The position numbers were made by a program, and so were the translations under genes. Below the pieces are notes generated by a model that was not told where the DNA came from, ran no database searches, and saw only the letters and a list, made by a program, of their open reading frames with translations. Shown here piece by piece: positions 8,565 through 16,741 of a stretch of 36,968 nucleotides of DNA. How positions within the stretch are numbered: position 1 is the stretch's first letter; each line of letters opens with the position of its first letter. Location: assembly GCA_036504055.1 (NCBI GenBank), contig DASXVU010000002.1, forward strand, positions 1-36,968, written 5' to 3'. The DNA comes from Methanomassiliicoccales archaeon. GTDB taxonomy: Archaea; Thermoplasmatota; Thermoplasmata; Methanomassiliicoccales; UBA472.

Positions 8565-9860
8565 ATGACGATGTACTGTAACCAGTGCCAGCAGACCGCC
8601 AAAGGGGTAGCATGCACGGTAAAGGGGGTTTGCGGGAAGGACGAGGACATACAGAGCCTCCAGGAACTGCTGATCTATGGGTTGAAGGGCATAGCCGCCT
8701 ATGCCTATCACTGCCGGGTCCTGGGATACAAGGACGAGGAGGTCGATGCCTTCATGCACGAGGCCCTCTTCAAGACCCTTACCAATGTCGATTTCTCGCT
8801 CGAGGACACGTGGAACACGGTCCTCAAGGCAGGCATGATGAACTTCAAGATAATGCAGCTTCTGGACAAAGCGAACACCGAGCATTTCGGTCTCCCAACG
8901 CCGGTTACAGTGAACACCGGGACGGTAAAGGGTCCCGGGATACTGGTCACGGGACACGACCTGCTTGACCTGGAAGAGCTCCTGAAACAGACCCAGGGAA
9001 CTGGGGTGAACGTCTATACCCATGGAGAGATGCTCCCAGCTCATGGATATCCGGTGCTTCGCAAGTACAAGAACCTGATCGGCAACTACGGCTCGGCCTG
9101 GCAGAAGCAGAAGACGGATTTCGCGGAGTTCGGCGGCCCTATCCTGACCACCACCAACTGCGTGCTGATCCCTCCGGAATCCTATAAGGACCGGCTCTAT
9201 GCCACCGGCATAACCGCACTGGAGGGGGTGAAACACATCCCCGACAGGAAGGATTTCTCTCAGATTATCGAGCATGCCAAGAGTATCGGGGACCTTCCGG
9301 AACGCCCAGGCACGACGCTCTCCACCGGTTTCCATCACAAGGCGGTGCTGGGTCTCGCCCCTCAGATCGTTGATGCGGTCAAAGGTGGGAAGATCAAGCA
9401 TTTCTTCCTGATCGGAGGATGCGATGGCGCAACCCCGGGCAGAAACTACTACTCGGAGATGGCGGACAAGGTGCCGTCAGACAGCGTCATCATGACCCTG
9501 GCCTGTGGAAAATATCGTTTCAACGATCGGAAGTTCGGTTCGATAGACGGCATCCCCCGTTATCTGGACATCGGCCAATGCAACGATACCTACTCCGCCA
9601 TAATATTGGCCGTGGAGCTTTCGAAGGCTTTCAATGTGTCCGTGAACGAGCTGCCGCTGAGCATCGTCCTCTCATGGTTCGAGCAGAAGGCCGTGGCCAT
9701 CGTGCTTACGCTGCTAGCCTTGGATATCAAGAACGTCCGGGTGGGCCCCACTCTGCCTGCCTTCGTCTCTCCGAACAACTGGAAGATGATCCAGGACAAG
9801 TACGGATGGAAGGCGATCGGGAACGTCGACCAGGACCTGAAGGATATGCTGTCCAAGTGA
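8565..9860 (+). CDS. hcp: Hybrid-cluster protein / hydroxylamine reductase, short class
   Basis: A 431-residue hybrid-cluster protein. The N-terminus carries C5-x2-C8-x8-C17-x5-C23, which binds the proximal 4Fe-4S cluster. Hybrid-cluster ligands are visible as T-G-H-D, T-N-C-V-L-I-P, G-G-C-D-G-A-T-P-G-R, L-A-C-G-K-Y-R-F and I-G-Q-C-N-D-T. About 100 residues shorter than the enterobacterial form, it fits the short class found in anaerobic archaea and thermophiles that lacks part of the N-terminal helical region. Hcp reduces hydroxylamine in vitro and is regarded mainly as an NO reductase/nitrosative-stress protein. No Hcr partner reductase is adjacent. The ATG at 8565 has a well-placed AAGGTGA. 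Confidence 0.95.
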   Translation: MTMYCNQCQQTAKGVACTVKGVCGKDEDIQSLQELLIYGLKGIAAYAYHCRVLGYKDEEVDAFMHEALFKTLTNVDFSLEDTWNTVLKAGMMNFKIMQLLDKANTEHFGLPTPVTVNTGTVKGPGILVTGHDLLDLEELLKQTQGTGVNVYTHGEMLPAHGYPVLRKYKNLIGNYGSAWQKQKTDFAEFGGPILTTTNCVLIPPESYKDRLYATGITALEGVKHIPDRKDFSQIIEHAKSIGDLPERPGTTLSTGFHHKAVLGLAPQIVDAVKGGKIKHFFLIGGCDGATPGRNYYSEMADKVPSDSVIMTLACGKYRFNDRKFGSIDGIPRYLDIGQCNDTYSAIILAVELSKAFNVSVNELPLSIVLSWFEQKAVAIVLTLLALDIKNVRVGPTLPAFVSPNNWKMIQDKYGWKAIGNVDQDLKDMLSK

Positions 9861-9975
9861 ATCAGGCCATAGGGTCCTGTGCGGCAGGCCATTTTCCTTC
9901 CCTCGCAAACCTCTTAACTTATTTTTATCAATCTGGATACTTGCGTTCGTGGTTTTTTATAACCTGGCGTGTTGA

Positions 9976-11679
9976 ATGCGAAGGATGGTCGACATCCTGC
10001 CCCTGGCAATGCTCGTTTTCGGTCTGACCATCATCGATGGCACATTGGCCTTCGCGGCATTCGCCAGGAGCAGGAGACAATATCGACACGCCTTCGTTGC
10101 CCTTATGGCCATGGAGATAATGATGGCATGGGGATACCTCCTGGACGTGAACGCCCCGGATTTGGCCGAAAAGCTCCTGTGGAACAATCTGGAGTATGTG
10201 GGTTACCTTGGGGCGGTGCCAGTCTCGTTCATATTCTGTGTCCTGTTCATAGGAAGCAGATGGATGACCTCGAGAAAAATGGTCGGGCTTCTGGTCGTAC
10301 CCATCATCCTATGGTTTTCGGTGGTCTTTAACCAGTTCCACAATCTTTTCTATGCCGACGTCACGATCTCTAACAACGAATTCATATCATTCTCAGCCGA
10401 TTACGGGCCCCTGTTCTATGTCTACGTGGCGCTAACCCTGGTGGTCGTCTTCGCTGCCCTCGGAACCCTGATCCGAAGGTACCTCAGCACCACAGGCCAG
10501 CATCGCAAGCATGTAGGAATCGTGATGCTTGCCACGATGATACCGTTGGCGACCACCATCCTGAACTACATCGAGGTAGCATCCATTCCTGGACCTTTCC
10601 TCGTTATTGCGGGGCTATTCGTCAGCGGGATCCTTCTTTACATCGGTGCCTTCGGGTTCGAAATGTTCGAGATAGTCCCCTTCGCCTTCGACCGGGTAGT
10701 GGGGACGATTCAGGACAGCGTACTGGTGCTCGATGAAGGAGGTTCCATCCTGTTCATGAACCAGAGTGCAGAAAGGATTGCAGGAACGACCAACGACAGC
10801 TCATTCCATCGTACTCTCAGAGAGGTCATGCCAGGAGGAGACGTGCTATCGGATGCCGTGTCCAAAGGCGAAACCAACTTCTGCTTCGAACCAGACCCAG
10901 GGCGATTCTTCGATGCTTGCTTCAGGACCATAAGGGACCCCGGTCAGCGGGCGGTAGGCAAACTCGTTATCCTTCATGAAGTGACGGAGAACAAGAAGGC
11001 CAACGATCTGGCAAAAGAGGCGGAGGAGAAGACCCAGATCCTGAATTCGATCACCCGGCACGATATTACGAACCAATTGCTGGTGATCGACGGGAACGCG
11101 GAACTATTACGGGCCAGGATAGCGGACGATACGGTTAGGAGGCAGCTCTCCCTGATCATATTGGCCACTAAGAACATCACCCAGCAGATGGCCTTCCTGA
11201 GGGACTATCAGGCGATAGGCGTCAAGGACCCTTCATGGCAAAAGATCGATGAGATGATTTCGCAGGTACACCTACCGCTCTCCGAAAAAGGAGTGGTGGT
11301 GCGGACTGACACCAGGAACGCAGAGATATTGGCCGACCCCCAGTTCGAAAAGGTCTTCTACAATCTGATTGACAATTCACTGACCCATGGTAAGGGCGTC
11401 TCCCTCATCGATATCTCATTGACGGAATCGGCTGACTCCATCGGACTGATCTACAAGGACGATGGTCAGGGCATCTCAAAAGAAAGCAGGTTGCATCTGT
11501 TCGAGATGAGCGAGGACGGAGACCATGGAGCAGGCCTGTTCCTATCAAAGAAGATACTGGCAATAACGGGCATGACCATTACCGAGGAGGGCGAACCGGG
11601 AAAGGGCGTTAGGTTTGTGATCCGGGTGCAACGTTCTAAGGTCCGTTTCCCGCGGTCTGAACCCGAAAAGGTTCAATGA
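9976..11679 (+). CDS. Membrane sensor histidine kinase: 7TM sensor, PAS, kinase
   Basis: A 567-residue protein. Residues 5-230 hold about seven membrane spans, resembling the HisKA_7TM sensor common in archaea. A PAS-like domain (about 240-340) follows, with D-E-G-G-S-I-L-F-M-N-Q-S-A-E-R-I. The H-box is R-H-D-I-T-N-Q-L at His362, the N-box N-L-I-D-N-S at 463-468, G1 D-D-G-Q-G-I at 495-500 and G2 H-G-A-G-L-F-L-S-K at 517-525. It should autophosphorylate in response to a membrane or intracellular signal. No response regulator is in the window, so it is an orphan. Two TATA candidates (near 9920 and 9955) and two close ATGs (9976, 9985) leave the start uncertain by three codons. Confidence 0.9.
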   Translation: MRRMVDILPLAMLVFGLTIIDGTLAFAAFARSRRQYRHAFVALMAMEIMMAWGYLLDVNAPDLAEKLLWNNLEYVGYLGAVPVSFIFCVLFIGSRWMTSRKMVGLLVVPIILWFSVVFNQFHNLFYADVTISNNEFISFSADYGPLFYVYVALTLVVVFAALGTLIRRYLSTTGQHRKHVGIVMLATMIPLATTILNYIEVASIPGPFLVIAGLFVSGILLYIGAFGFEMFEIVPFAFDRVVGTIQDSVLVLDEGGSILFMNQSAERIAGTTNDSSFHRTLREVMPGGDVLSDAVSKGETNFCFEPDPGRFFDACFRTIRDPGQRAVGKLVILHEVTENKKANDLAKEAEEKTQILNSITRHDITNQLLVIDGNAELLRARIADDTVRRQLSLIILATKNITQQMAFLRDYQAIGVKDPSWQKIDEMISQVHLPLSEKGVVVRTDTRNAEILADPQFEKVFYNLIDNSLTHGKGVSLIDISLTESADSIGLIYKDDGQGISKESRLHLFEMSEDGDHGAGLFLSKKILAITGMTITEEGEPGKGVRFVIRVQRSKVRFPRSEPEKVQ

Positions 11680-12155
11680 CCGTTATTCCCACGGCGCTGA
11701 AGGAACTTCCCGAAGTCCTCCTGCCTGAGACGGACCACCCGCCATTCCTTGAGTATCCTAGCACCAGTGCTTTCATAGAAACTGATGGCGTCCGCGTTCC
11801 AGTCCAGAACGTTCCACTCCATCCTGCCGCACTCTTTTCTCTGGGCTTCAGCCAGACAGAACTCGAGCAGCTTGCTCCCCACCCCGTGTCTGCGATACTG
11901 GTCGAGCACGAAAATGTCCTCAAGGAACAATGTCGGTCGGGCCAGGAAGGTGGAGTAGGTGAAATAGTAACAAGCATAGCCAACCGGAACCTCCCCCATC
12001 ATGGCGAGATGGGCGACCAGATATGGGCGCTCCGAACTTTGGTCCTGCTTTAGTCTGGACACAGCTTCATCGGTTGGCGGTTCCAGGTGTTCGAACCGAG
12101 CCAATTCCGTGATCAGGTATGCAAGCGCATCGGCATTCCGTCCATCGACGTTCAC
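11673..12155 (-). CDS. GNAT N-acetyltransferase, diamine/thialysine acetyltransferase-like
   Basis: A 160-residue GNAT protein. L-F-L-E-D-I-F-V-L-D-Q-Y-R-R-H-G-V-G-S-K covers strand 4 and the acetyl-CoA pyrophosphate loop (R-x-x-G-x-G/A), and E-W-N-V-L-D-W-N-A-D-A-I-S-F-Y-E is the C-terminal signature shared with spermidine/spermine and thialysine acetyltransferases. The acceptor is therefore likely a small amine. The only in-frame canonical start is a GTG at 12155, but the sequence before it (T-E-I-T-I-V) still reads like a GNAT first strand, so a rare start a few codons upstream cannot be excluded. The 3' end overlaps the histidine kinase gene tail-to-tail by 7 nt. It diverges from the hgc operon. 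Confidence 0.85.
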   Translation of the reverse strand: MNVDGRNADALAYLITELARFEHLEPPTDEAVSRLKQDQSSERPYLVAHLAMMGEVPVGYACYYFTYSTFLARPTLFLEDIFVLDQYRRHGVGSKLLEFCLAEAQRKECGRMEWNVLDWNADAISFYESTGARILKEWRVVRLRQEDFGKFLQRRGNNGH

Positions 12156-12245
12156 TATCGTGATTTCCGTTCCTAAGGCCCCCTGTATGATTGACCTGAC
12201 ATCGAATCGAAATATAAAACAGGAAGTGTATGGCCCCTACCAAAG

Positions 12246-12309
12246 CAGATCATCTGTGAACTTTCCTGAATCTGCGGATGAATCTGATTTTTCAGAATAA
12301 TACATATAG
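12246..12309 (+). promoter_or_regulatory. hgc operon promoter with repeated ATCTG elements
   Basis: TACATATAGT at 12300-12309 is a TATA box about 30 nt ahead of the first hgc-operon ATG (12337). Immediately upstream are CAGAT-c-ATCTG (12246-12256), a direct repeat of TGAATCTG at 12267-12274 and 12279-12286 (12-bp period), and TCTGA-TTTT-TCAGA (12283-12296). The clustering of one 5-mer in both orientations against the TATA box looks like an operator. Confidence 0.5.
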
Positions 12310-12336
12310 TTTGATTACTCATCACGTTCGGAGAAC

Positions 12337-12594
12337 ATGAAGACAAAAGCAAGTTCCTGCGGACCTGACCCGGCGTGCGAGGAATATCGTGTGGAGTCCA
12401 TAGTCAGCGTCGATGAAAGGGGACAGATGGTCCTTCCCAAGGATATCCGGGAGAAGGCCGGCATCAAAGCGGGCGACAAGCTGGCGCTGGTCACACTGGA
12501 AAAGAATGGCAAGGTATGCTGCATCCATCTCATGAAGGCGAACGAGCTTGCCGGAAAGGCCAAAGAAGTGGTCACCGAGACCATCGGGATCTGA
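12337..12594 (+). CDS. AbrB/SpoVT-type DNA-binding protein, HgcAB-associated (HgcC-like)
   Basis: An 85-residue protein with a swapped-hairpin AbrB/MazE/SpoVT domain: V-S-V-D-E-R-G-Q-M-V-L-P-K-D-I-R at residues 23-38, then K-A-G-I-K-A-G-D-K. Four cysteines are present, Cys8 and Cys14 before the domain and the adjacent pair Cys61-Cys62 after it, unusual in this family. It is the first gene of the hgc operon, ending 10 nt before hgcA. From memory, public annotation uses the name HgcAB-associated protein for small AbrB-like proteins in this position. The role is not established; autoregulation or thiol-based metal sensing are inferences. It has no toxin partner, so an antitoxin role is unlikely. 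Confidence 0.82.
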   Translation: MKTKASSCGPDPACEEYRVESIVSVDERGQMVLPKDIREKAGIKAGDKLALVTLEKNGKVCCIHLMKANELAGKAKEVVTETIGI

Positions 12595-12604
12595 GGTGAC
12601 AGGC

Positions 12605-13582
12605 ATGTCAGAGATCATGCATGCTGATTACGCAATGGACAGGAAGAGCAAAAAGGACCATCTGACTGCCAGGATCGGCTATCATCGCTACTCGCATCTG
12701 GTCAAGCCAGGTCTCTACTCCTTAGGCAGCCCAGGCCCGGAATCTCCGGTCTTCGTAACCGCTAATTACACTCTCAGCTTCGATGCCCTTCGCACCTCGA
12801 TCAAAGGCATAGACGGCTACATCATGGTGCTGGACACCAAAGGGATCAACGTCTGGTGCGCAGCTGGAAAAGGCACCTTCGGTACCGCAGAGGTCATCAA
12901 CCGGGTGCGGGAGACGGAGCTCTCCAACGTCGTCACCCACCGGAGGCTGATCCTACCCCAGCTGGGAGCCCCCGGCGTCTCGGCGCACGAGGTGCAGAAG
13001 GAGACCGGATTCAGAGTGGACTTTGGGCCAGTGCGCGCCGTCGATCTCCCTCGTTATCTGGAGCATGGTCCGGACGCGGAGATGCGCAAGGTGAAGTTCC
13101 CTTTGAAGGACCGGATCGTATTGATACCGGTGGAGATCGTGCAGTCATTGATCATCATGGCCGTGGCGGCCTTGGTCCTGTTCATAATGGGAGGATTGGT
13201 GCCAGCCCTGATGGCGATCACGGTGGTCCTGTCAGGCACGGTGCTGTTCCCAATACTGTTGCCCTGGTTGCCGACCAGGGACTTCAGCTCAAAAGGGATA
13301 GTGCTCGGTACGATAATGGCCCTGCCGTTCATTGCCAATACGGTGCTGACAAGGGGCTCGGACCCTTATTGGATCACTGCCCTGTTCATAGTGGCCGATG
13401 CACTTCTGATCGCCCCCGGGGTCGGTTACCTGGCATTGAACTTCACCGGTTCCTCGACATTCGCCTCAAGGACCGGTGTCAAGCGGGAGATATTCCGGTA
13501 CATACCGATAATGGTCGGAATGTTCATAATCGGAGGAATACTATTCGCCGTTGCAGCTCTGTCGTCGTTCGCGGGGTGGTAA
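12605..13582 (+). CDS. hgcA: Mercury methylation corrinoid protein HgcA
   Basis: A 325-residue membrane-anchored corrinoid protein. The diagnostic cap-helix motif N-V-W-C-A-A-G-K spans residues 82-89, with Cys85 as the predicted lower-axial cobalt ligand. Residues 1-165 form the CFeSP-like corrinoid domain and 170-321 hold five membrane spans (about 171-197, 200-222, 231-249, 255-279, 299-321). HgcA transfers a methyl group from a methyltetrahydro(methano)pterin-type donor to Hg(II), producing methylmercury. The ATG at 12605 has GAGGTGA overlapping the previous stop; a longer in-frame reading from 12548 would overlap the upstream gene. hgcB follows after one nt. The motif plus neighbour make misassignment to the CO-dehydrogenase corrinoid protein unlikely. 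Confidence 0.96.
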   Translation: MSEIMHADYAMDRKSKKDHLTARIGYHRYSHLVKPGLYSLGSPGPESPVFVTANYTLSFDALRTSIKGIDGYIMVLDTKGINVWCAAGKGTFGTAEVINRVRETELSNVVTHRRLILPQLGAPGVSAHEVQKETGFRVDFGPVRAVDLPRYLEHGPDAEMRKVKFPLKDRIVLIPVEIVQSLIIMAVAALVLFIMGGLVPALMAITVVLSGTVLFPILLPWLPTRDFSSKGIVLGTIMALPFIANTVLTRGSDPYWITALFIVADALLIAPGVGYLALNFTGSSTFASRTGVKREIFRYIPIMVGMFIIGGILFAVAALSSFAGW

Positions 13583-13583
13583 G

Positions 13584-13901
13584 ATGGAAGGAAGTTTACT
13601 GATCCAAACCAACAACCAGATAGACGTCAAGAAGGCCCGAAACTCCCTGATGCTCATGCCTCACCGTTGTTCCGGATGCGGAAGGTGCGTCGAGGTCTGC
13701 CCGCACGGCGTATTCGAGATCCAAAGCCGCAAGGCAAAGATGGTCAACGCAGATGACTGTATGGAATGCGGGGCCTGTCAGGTCAACTGTGTCAGCGGAG
13801 CCATCAAGGTTGAGAGCGGCGTTGGATGTGCTCATGCCATGATCCACGCAGCGCTTACCGGCAAAGAGGTCTCATGTGGCGGCCCTGGTGGTTGCTGTTG
13901 A
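13584..13901 (+). CDS. hgcB: Mercury methylation ferredoxin HgcB
   Basis: A 105-residue ferredoxin with two 4Fe-4S motifs: C29-x2-C32-x2-C35-x3-C39-P and C59-M-E-C62-G-A-C65-x3-C69, the second containing the HgcB signature C-M-E-C-G-A-C. A further conserved cysteine in G-V-G-C-A (Cys82) and the terminal Cys104-Cys105 pair match the residues thought to deliver Hg(II). HgcB reduces the HgcA corrinoid to Co(I) and may bind mercury. The start at 13584, one nt after the hgcA stop, is preferred to an in-frame ATG at 13551 inside hgcA. A T-rich stretch just after the stop (13914-13924) could end the transcript. Confidence 0.96.
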   Translation: MEGSLLIQTNNQIDVKKARNSLMLMPHRCSGCGRCVEVCPHGVFEIQSRKAKMVNADDCMECGACQVNCVSGAIKVESGVGCAHAMIHAALTGKEVSCGGPGGCC

Positions 13902-13998
13902 GCTCTAAGTCATTCTTTCTTGTCTCGCGGCGACTTGAGGAACATGGCACCTCAGCCATCAACAGCGAAAGGATTATGCCATTCGGCTTCGTGCCGGT

Positions 13999-15291
13999 AT
14001 GTGCATGGACGAAGTAAGAAGAGCGGCGGAGAGGGCCAAACTGGCATCGCTTCGGCTACAGAGCATGCCGGCGCAGGTGCGTAACCGGGCCCTGAACGAG
14101 GTGGCAATATCCCTCAAGCGCAGCGAGGAAGCGATAGTGGAAGCCAACCAGGCCGATCTGCGGAACGCAGAGAGGATCAATCTGGCCACGCCCCTTCTCA
14201 AGCGTCTCAAATATGATCATCATAAGATCGAGGAGTCGATCGCCCAGATAGAATCGTTGATCCAACAGGATGATCCGATCGGAAGATCCATCTCAAAGAC
14301 GGAGCTGGACGACGGCCTGATCCTGAACAAAGTCACCACCCCCATCGGCGTGGTCGCCGTTATATTCGAATCAAGGCCGGACGCCCTGGTCCAGATATCC
14401 ACCCTTTGCATCAAGTCAGGAAATGCGGTCATCCTGAAAGGCGGTTCCGAGGCCAAGGAGACCAACTCAGCGCTTGCCAAGGCCATCGTGGAGGGCATAA
14501 TGCATGCTGATGAGGGTTTCAAGGACTCGGTACAGCTGCTGTCAACCCGGGAAGAGGTCAAGGAACTCCTCGACCAGGACGACCTGGTGGACCTGATAAT
14601 ACCGCGCGGATCCAACCAGTTGGTCCGTTCCATCCAGGATTCCACGAGGATACCGGTCCTCGGTCATGCCGCCGGTGTTTGCCATACCTACGTGGACAAG
14701 GACGCCGATGTGGACATGGCGGTGAACGTTGCCTTCGATGCCAAGTGCCAATACCCAGCGGTATGCAATGCGATGGAAACGCTGCTGGTGCATGAGGACA
14801 TCGCCAAGGAGTTCCTCCCGCGAATGGCCAAGAGATATTCTGAAGCCCATGTCGAGATCCGAGGGGACGAAAAGACCAGGCAGCTGATCGAGGCGAGCCC
14901 GGCCACCGAGGATGACTGGAACGCCGAGTACAACGATCTCGTCCTTTCTGTCAAAACGGTCTCCTCTTTGGAGGAGGCGGTAGATCACATCAACAGGCAC
15001 GGTTCCCATCACACCGATGCCATCATAACCCAGGACGAGGGGAGGGCCAACCGGTTCATGGACACGGTGGACTCTGCTTCGGTCCTGTGGAATTGTTCCA
15101 CCCGGTTCGCGGATGGGTTCCGCTATGGGCTGGGCGCAGAGGTCGGGATAAGCACCAACAAGACCCACGCCCGCGGGCCGGTCGGCCTGGAGGGACTGGT
15201 CATATACAAGTATCGCCTATCCGGAAAAGGACAGGTCGTCGCCGATTACGCCGACGGCACCAAACAGTTCACGCACAGGAAGATCAAATGA
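13999..15291 (+). CDS. proA: Gamma-glutamyl phosphate reductase
   Basis: A 430-residue aldehyde-dehydrogenase-fold enzyme that reduces gamma-glutamyl phosphate to glutamate semialdehyde with NADPH, the second step of proline synthesis. Landmarks are F-E-S-R-P-D-A, L-K-G-G-S-E-A, I-I-P-R-G-S, and the catalytic cysteine in Q-Y-P-A-V-C-N-A (Cys256). Length is typical. Starts at 13999 and 14005 are both possible; a GGATTATGC TATA candidate near 13971 would suit a leaderless message from either. The 3' end overlaps proB by ATGA. Gene order is proA-proB rather than the common proB-proA. Confidence 0.95.
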   Translation: MCMDEVRRAAERAKLASLRLQSMPAQVRNRALNEVAISLKRSEEAIVEANQADLRNAERINLATPLLKRLKYDHHKIEESIAQIESLIQQDDPIGRSISKTELDDGLILNKVTTPIGVVAVIFESRPDALVQISTLCIKSGNAVILKGGSEAKETNSALAKAIVEGIMHADEGFKDSVQLLSTREEVKELLDQDDLVDLIIPRGSNQLVRSIQDSTRIPVLGHAAGVCHTYVDKDADVDMAVNVAFDAKCQYPAVCNAMETLLVHEDIAKEFLPRMAKRYSEAHVEIRGDEKTRQLIEASPATEDDWNAEYNDLVLSVKTVSSLEEAVDHINRHGSHHTDAIITQDEGRANRFMDTVDSASVLWNCSTRFADGFRYGLGAEVGISTNKTHARGPVGLEGLVIYKYRLSGKGQVVADYADGTKQFTHRKIK

Positions 15292-16385
15292 GAGCCCTGG
15301 AAGCGAAGCGAGTGGTAATCAAGATCGGCACGAACACCATCTGCAAGGATGACGGTACCGTAGATTCTTCCTATCTGGAGAACGTGGCCCGCCAGGTCGT
15401 TCTATTGGAAAAACAAGGGGTCCAGAGCATAATCGTTACCTCAGGCGCGATCGGTTCCGGGGCGGCCGAGCTTGGTCTGGAGGATGCCCGTAAGGACGTG
15501 GCCCGCAAACAGGCGTGCGCGGCGGTTGGGCAAGCCATACTTATGATGGCCTGGAGGGACGCCTTCAAGAAGCACGGGAAGAGCGTCGGCCAGGTCCTTC
15601 TGACATACGGTGCGTTCTCCGACCGGAAGCGATACCTGAACCTGCGGGCCTCCATCGATGAACTGTTCCGGCTCGGGGCCATCCCGGTCGTGAACGAGAA
15701 CGATGTCATATCCACCGATGAGATCGAGGAGATCTTCGGGGACAACGACAAGCTATCGGCACTGGTGGCCAGCAAGATCGATGCCGACCTGTTGATCCTG
15801 CTGACGGACGTGGAAGGGCTGTATGACCGGAATCCGGACGCCGATCCGAACGCCAAGCTCATCCACACTGTCGATGAGATCACGAAGGACATCGAGCGCA
15901 TCGCCGGGTCCCATCGCAACGAGAGGAGCGTCGGAGGCATGAAGACCAAGATCAACGCGGCCAAGATATCAATGCAATCGGGCTGCAACATGGTCATCGC
16001 CAACGGGCGAGCCAAGGACATCATCGTTCGGGTGGTCCAGGGAGAGGATATCGGAACGCTGTTCTCTTCCAAGGCCAAGTACAGCAACAAGGAGCGATGG
16101 ATCCTGTTCGCCTGTCCGCGTGGTAAGATCACCGTGGATGCCGGGGCACAGAAGGCATTGCGCGAAGGGAACAGCCTACTGCCATGCGGCATCACATCGG
16201 TCGAGGGCGAGTTCAAAGATGGGGACGTAGTCCGCATCGGCGATTTTGCCAAGGGCATCGCCAACTTCTCATCCATCGCCATGCCGGAACTGATCGAACA
16301 GTGCAAGGCCGAGAACGGTGCCGGTCAGAAGGTTGCCAACAGCAAGGTGGCGGTGGACGGTCACAACATCGTTATCTTCGATTGA
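15288..16385 (+). CDS. proB: Glutamate 5-kinase
   Basis: A 365-residue protein with an amino-acid-kinase domain (about 1-255) and a C-terminal PUA domain (about 275-355). V-V-I-K-I-G-T-N at the start, V-T-S-G-A-I-G-S-G, V-N-E-N-D, F-G-D-N-D-K-L-S-A-L-V-A and G-G-M-K-T-K are the kinase signatures. It phosphorylates glutamate for proA, and the PUA-containing form is typically feedback-inhibited by proline. The start at 15288 overlaps the proA stop by ATGA. No proC is nearby; the COG2085-type gene at 1314-1997 is not a proC. Confidence 0.95.
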   Translation: MRALEAKRVVIKIGTNTICKDDGTVDSSYLENVARQVVLLEKQGVQSIIVTSGAIGSGAAELGLEDARKDVARKQACAAVGQAILMMAWRDAFKKHGKSVGQVLLTYGAFSDRKRYLNLRASIDELFRLGAIPVVNENDVISTDEIEEIFGDNDKLSALVASKIDADLLILLTDVEGLYDRNPDADPNAKLIHTVDEITKDIERIAGSHRNERSVGGMKTKINAAKISMQSGCNMVIANGRAKDIIVRVVQGEDIGTLFSSKAKYSNKERWILFACPRGKITVDAGAQKALREGNSLLPCGITSVEGEFKDGDVVRIGDFAKGIANFSSIAMPELIEQCKAENGAGQKVANSKVAVDGHNIVIFD

Positions 16386-16432
16386 ACGTGGCTAGCTTCT
16401 TTTTAATAATCCGTTCGGCCTTAGCGGATGGG

Positions 16433-16726
16433 ATGACAGGTCCCACATACCTGCTGATCGCCTTGGTGGTGTTCGTCCTGGTCAACGGGGCAGCCTTCCT
16501 GCTTTTCCGCAAGGACAAGTTGAGAGCGAGGAACAACGGATGGAGAACTCCTGAAGGCAGATTGCTGACGGCCGCGTTCTTCGGACCATACGGCAGCTAC
16601 CTGTCGATGCTGAGATACCGGCACAAGACCAAGCACGCCAAGTTCCTTCTGGTCCCGTTATTCGTGATCCTGCAGACCGCGCTTCTCGTGTTCCTTATCA
16701 TGCGTTATTGGACCTGCCTGGTCTGA
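16433..16726 (+). CDS. DUF1294 family small membrane protein
   Basis: A 97-residue protein with membrane spans at about residues 6-23, 44-62 and 71-92. The loop F-R-K-D-K-L-R-A-R-N-N-G-W-R-T-P-E is the DUF1294 hallmark, as is R-H-K-T-K-H-A-K-F before the last span. Function is unknown. The ATG at 16433 gives the normal length and sits 25-30 nt after TTTTAATAAT (16401-16410), suggesting its own leaderless promoter; a GTG at 16388 would add 15 hydrophobic residues. Confidence 0.8.
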   Translation: MTGPTYLLIALVVFVLVNGAAFLLFRKDKLRARNNGWRTPEGRLLTAAFFGPYGSYLSMLRYRHKTKHAKFLLVPLFVILQTALLVFLIMRYWTCLV

Positions 16727-16741
16727 TCAGGTCAGAAGTCC

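Noticed and set aside
8538-9401. 287-aa minus-strand frame opposite hcp
   Set aside because: Antisense shadow of hcp without family features or a start signal.
12337-12594. MazE-type antitoxin of a toxin-antitoxin pair
   Set aside because: No toxin gene is adjacent. The gene is the head of the hgc operon and carries extra cysteines.
15371-16306. 311-aa minus-strand frame opposite proB
   Set aside because: Antisense shadow; proB shows all kinase and PUA signatures on the other strand.
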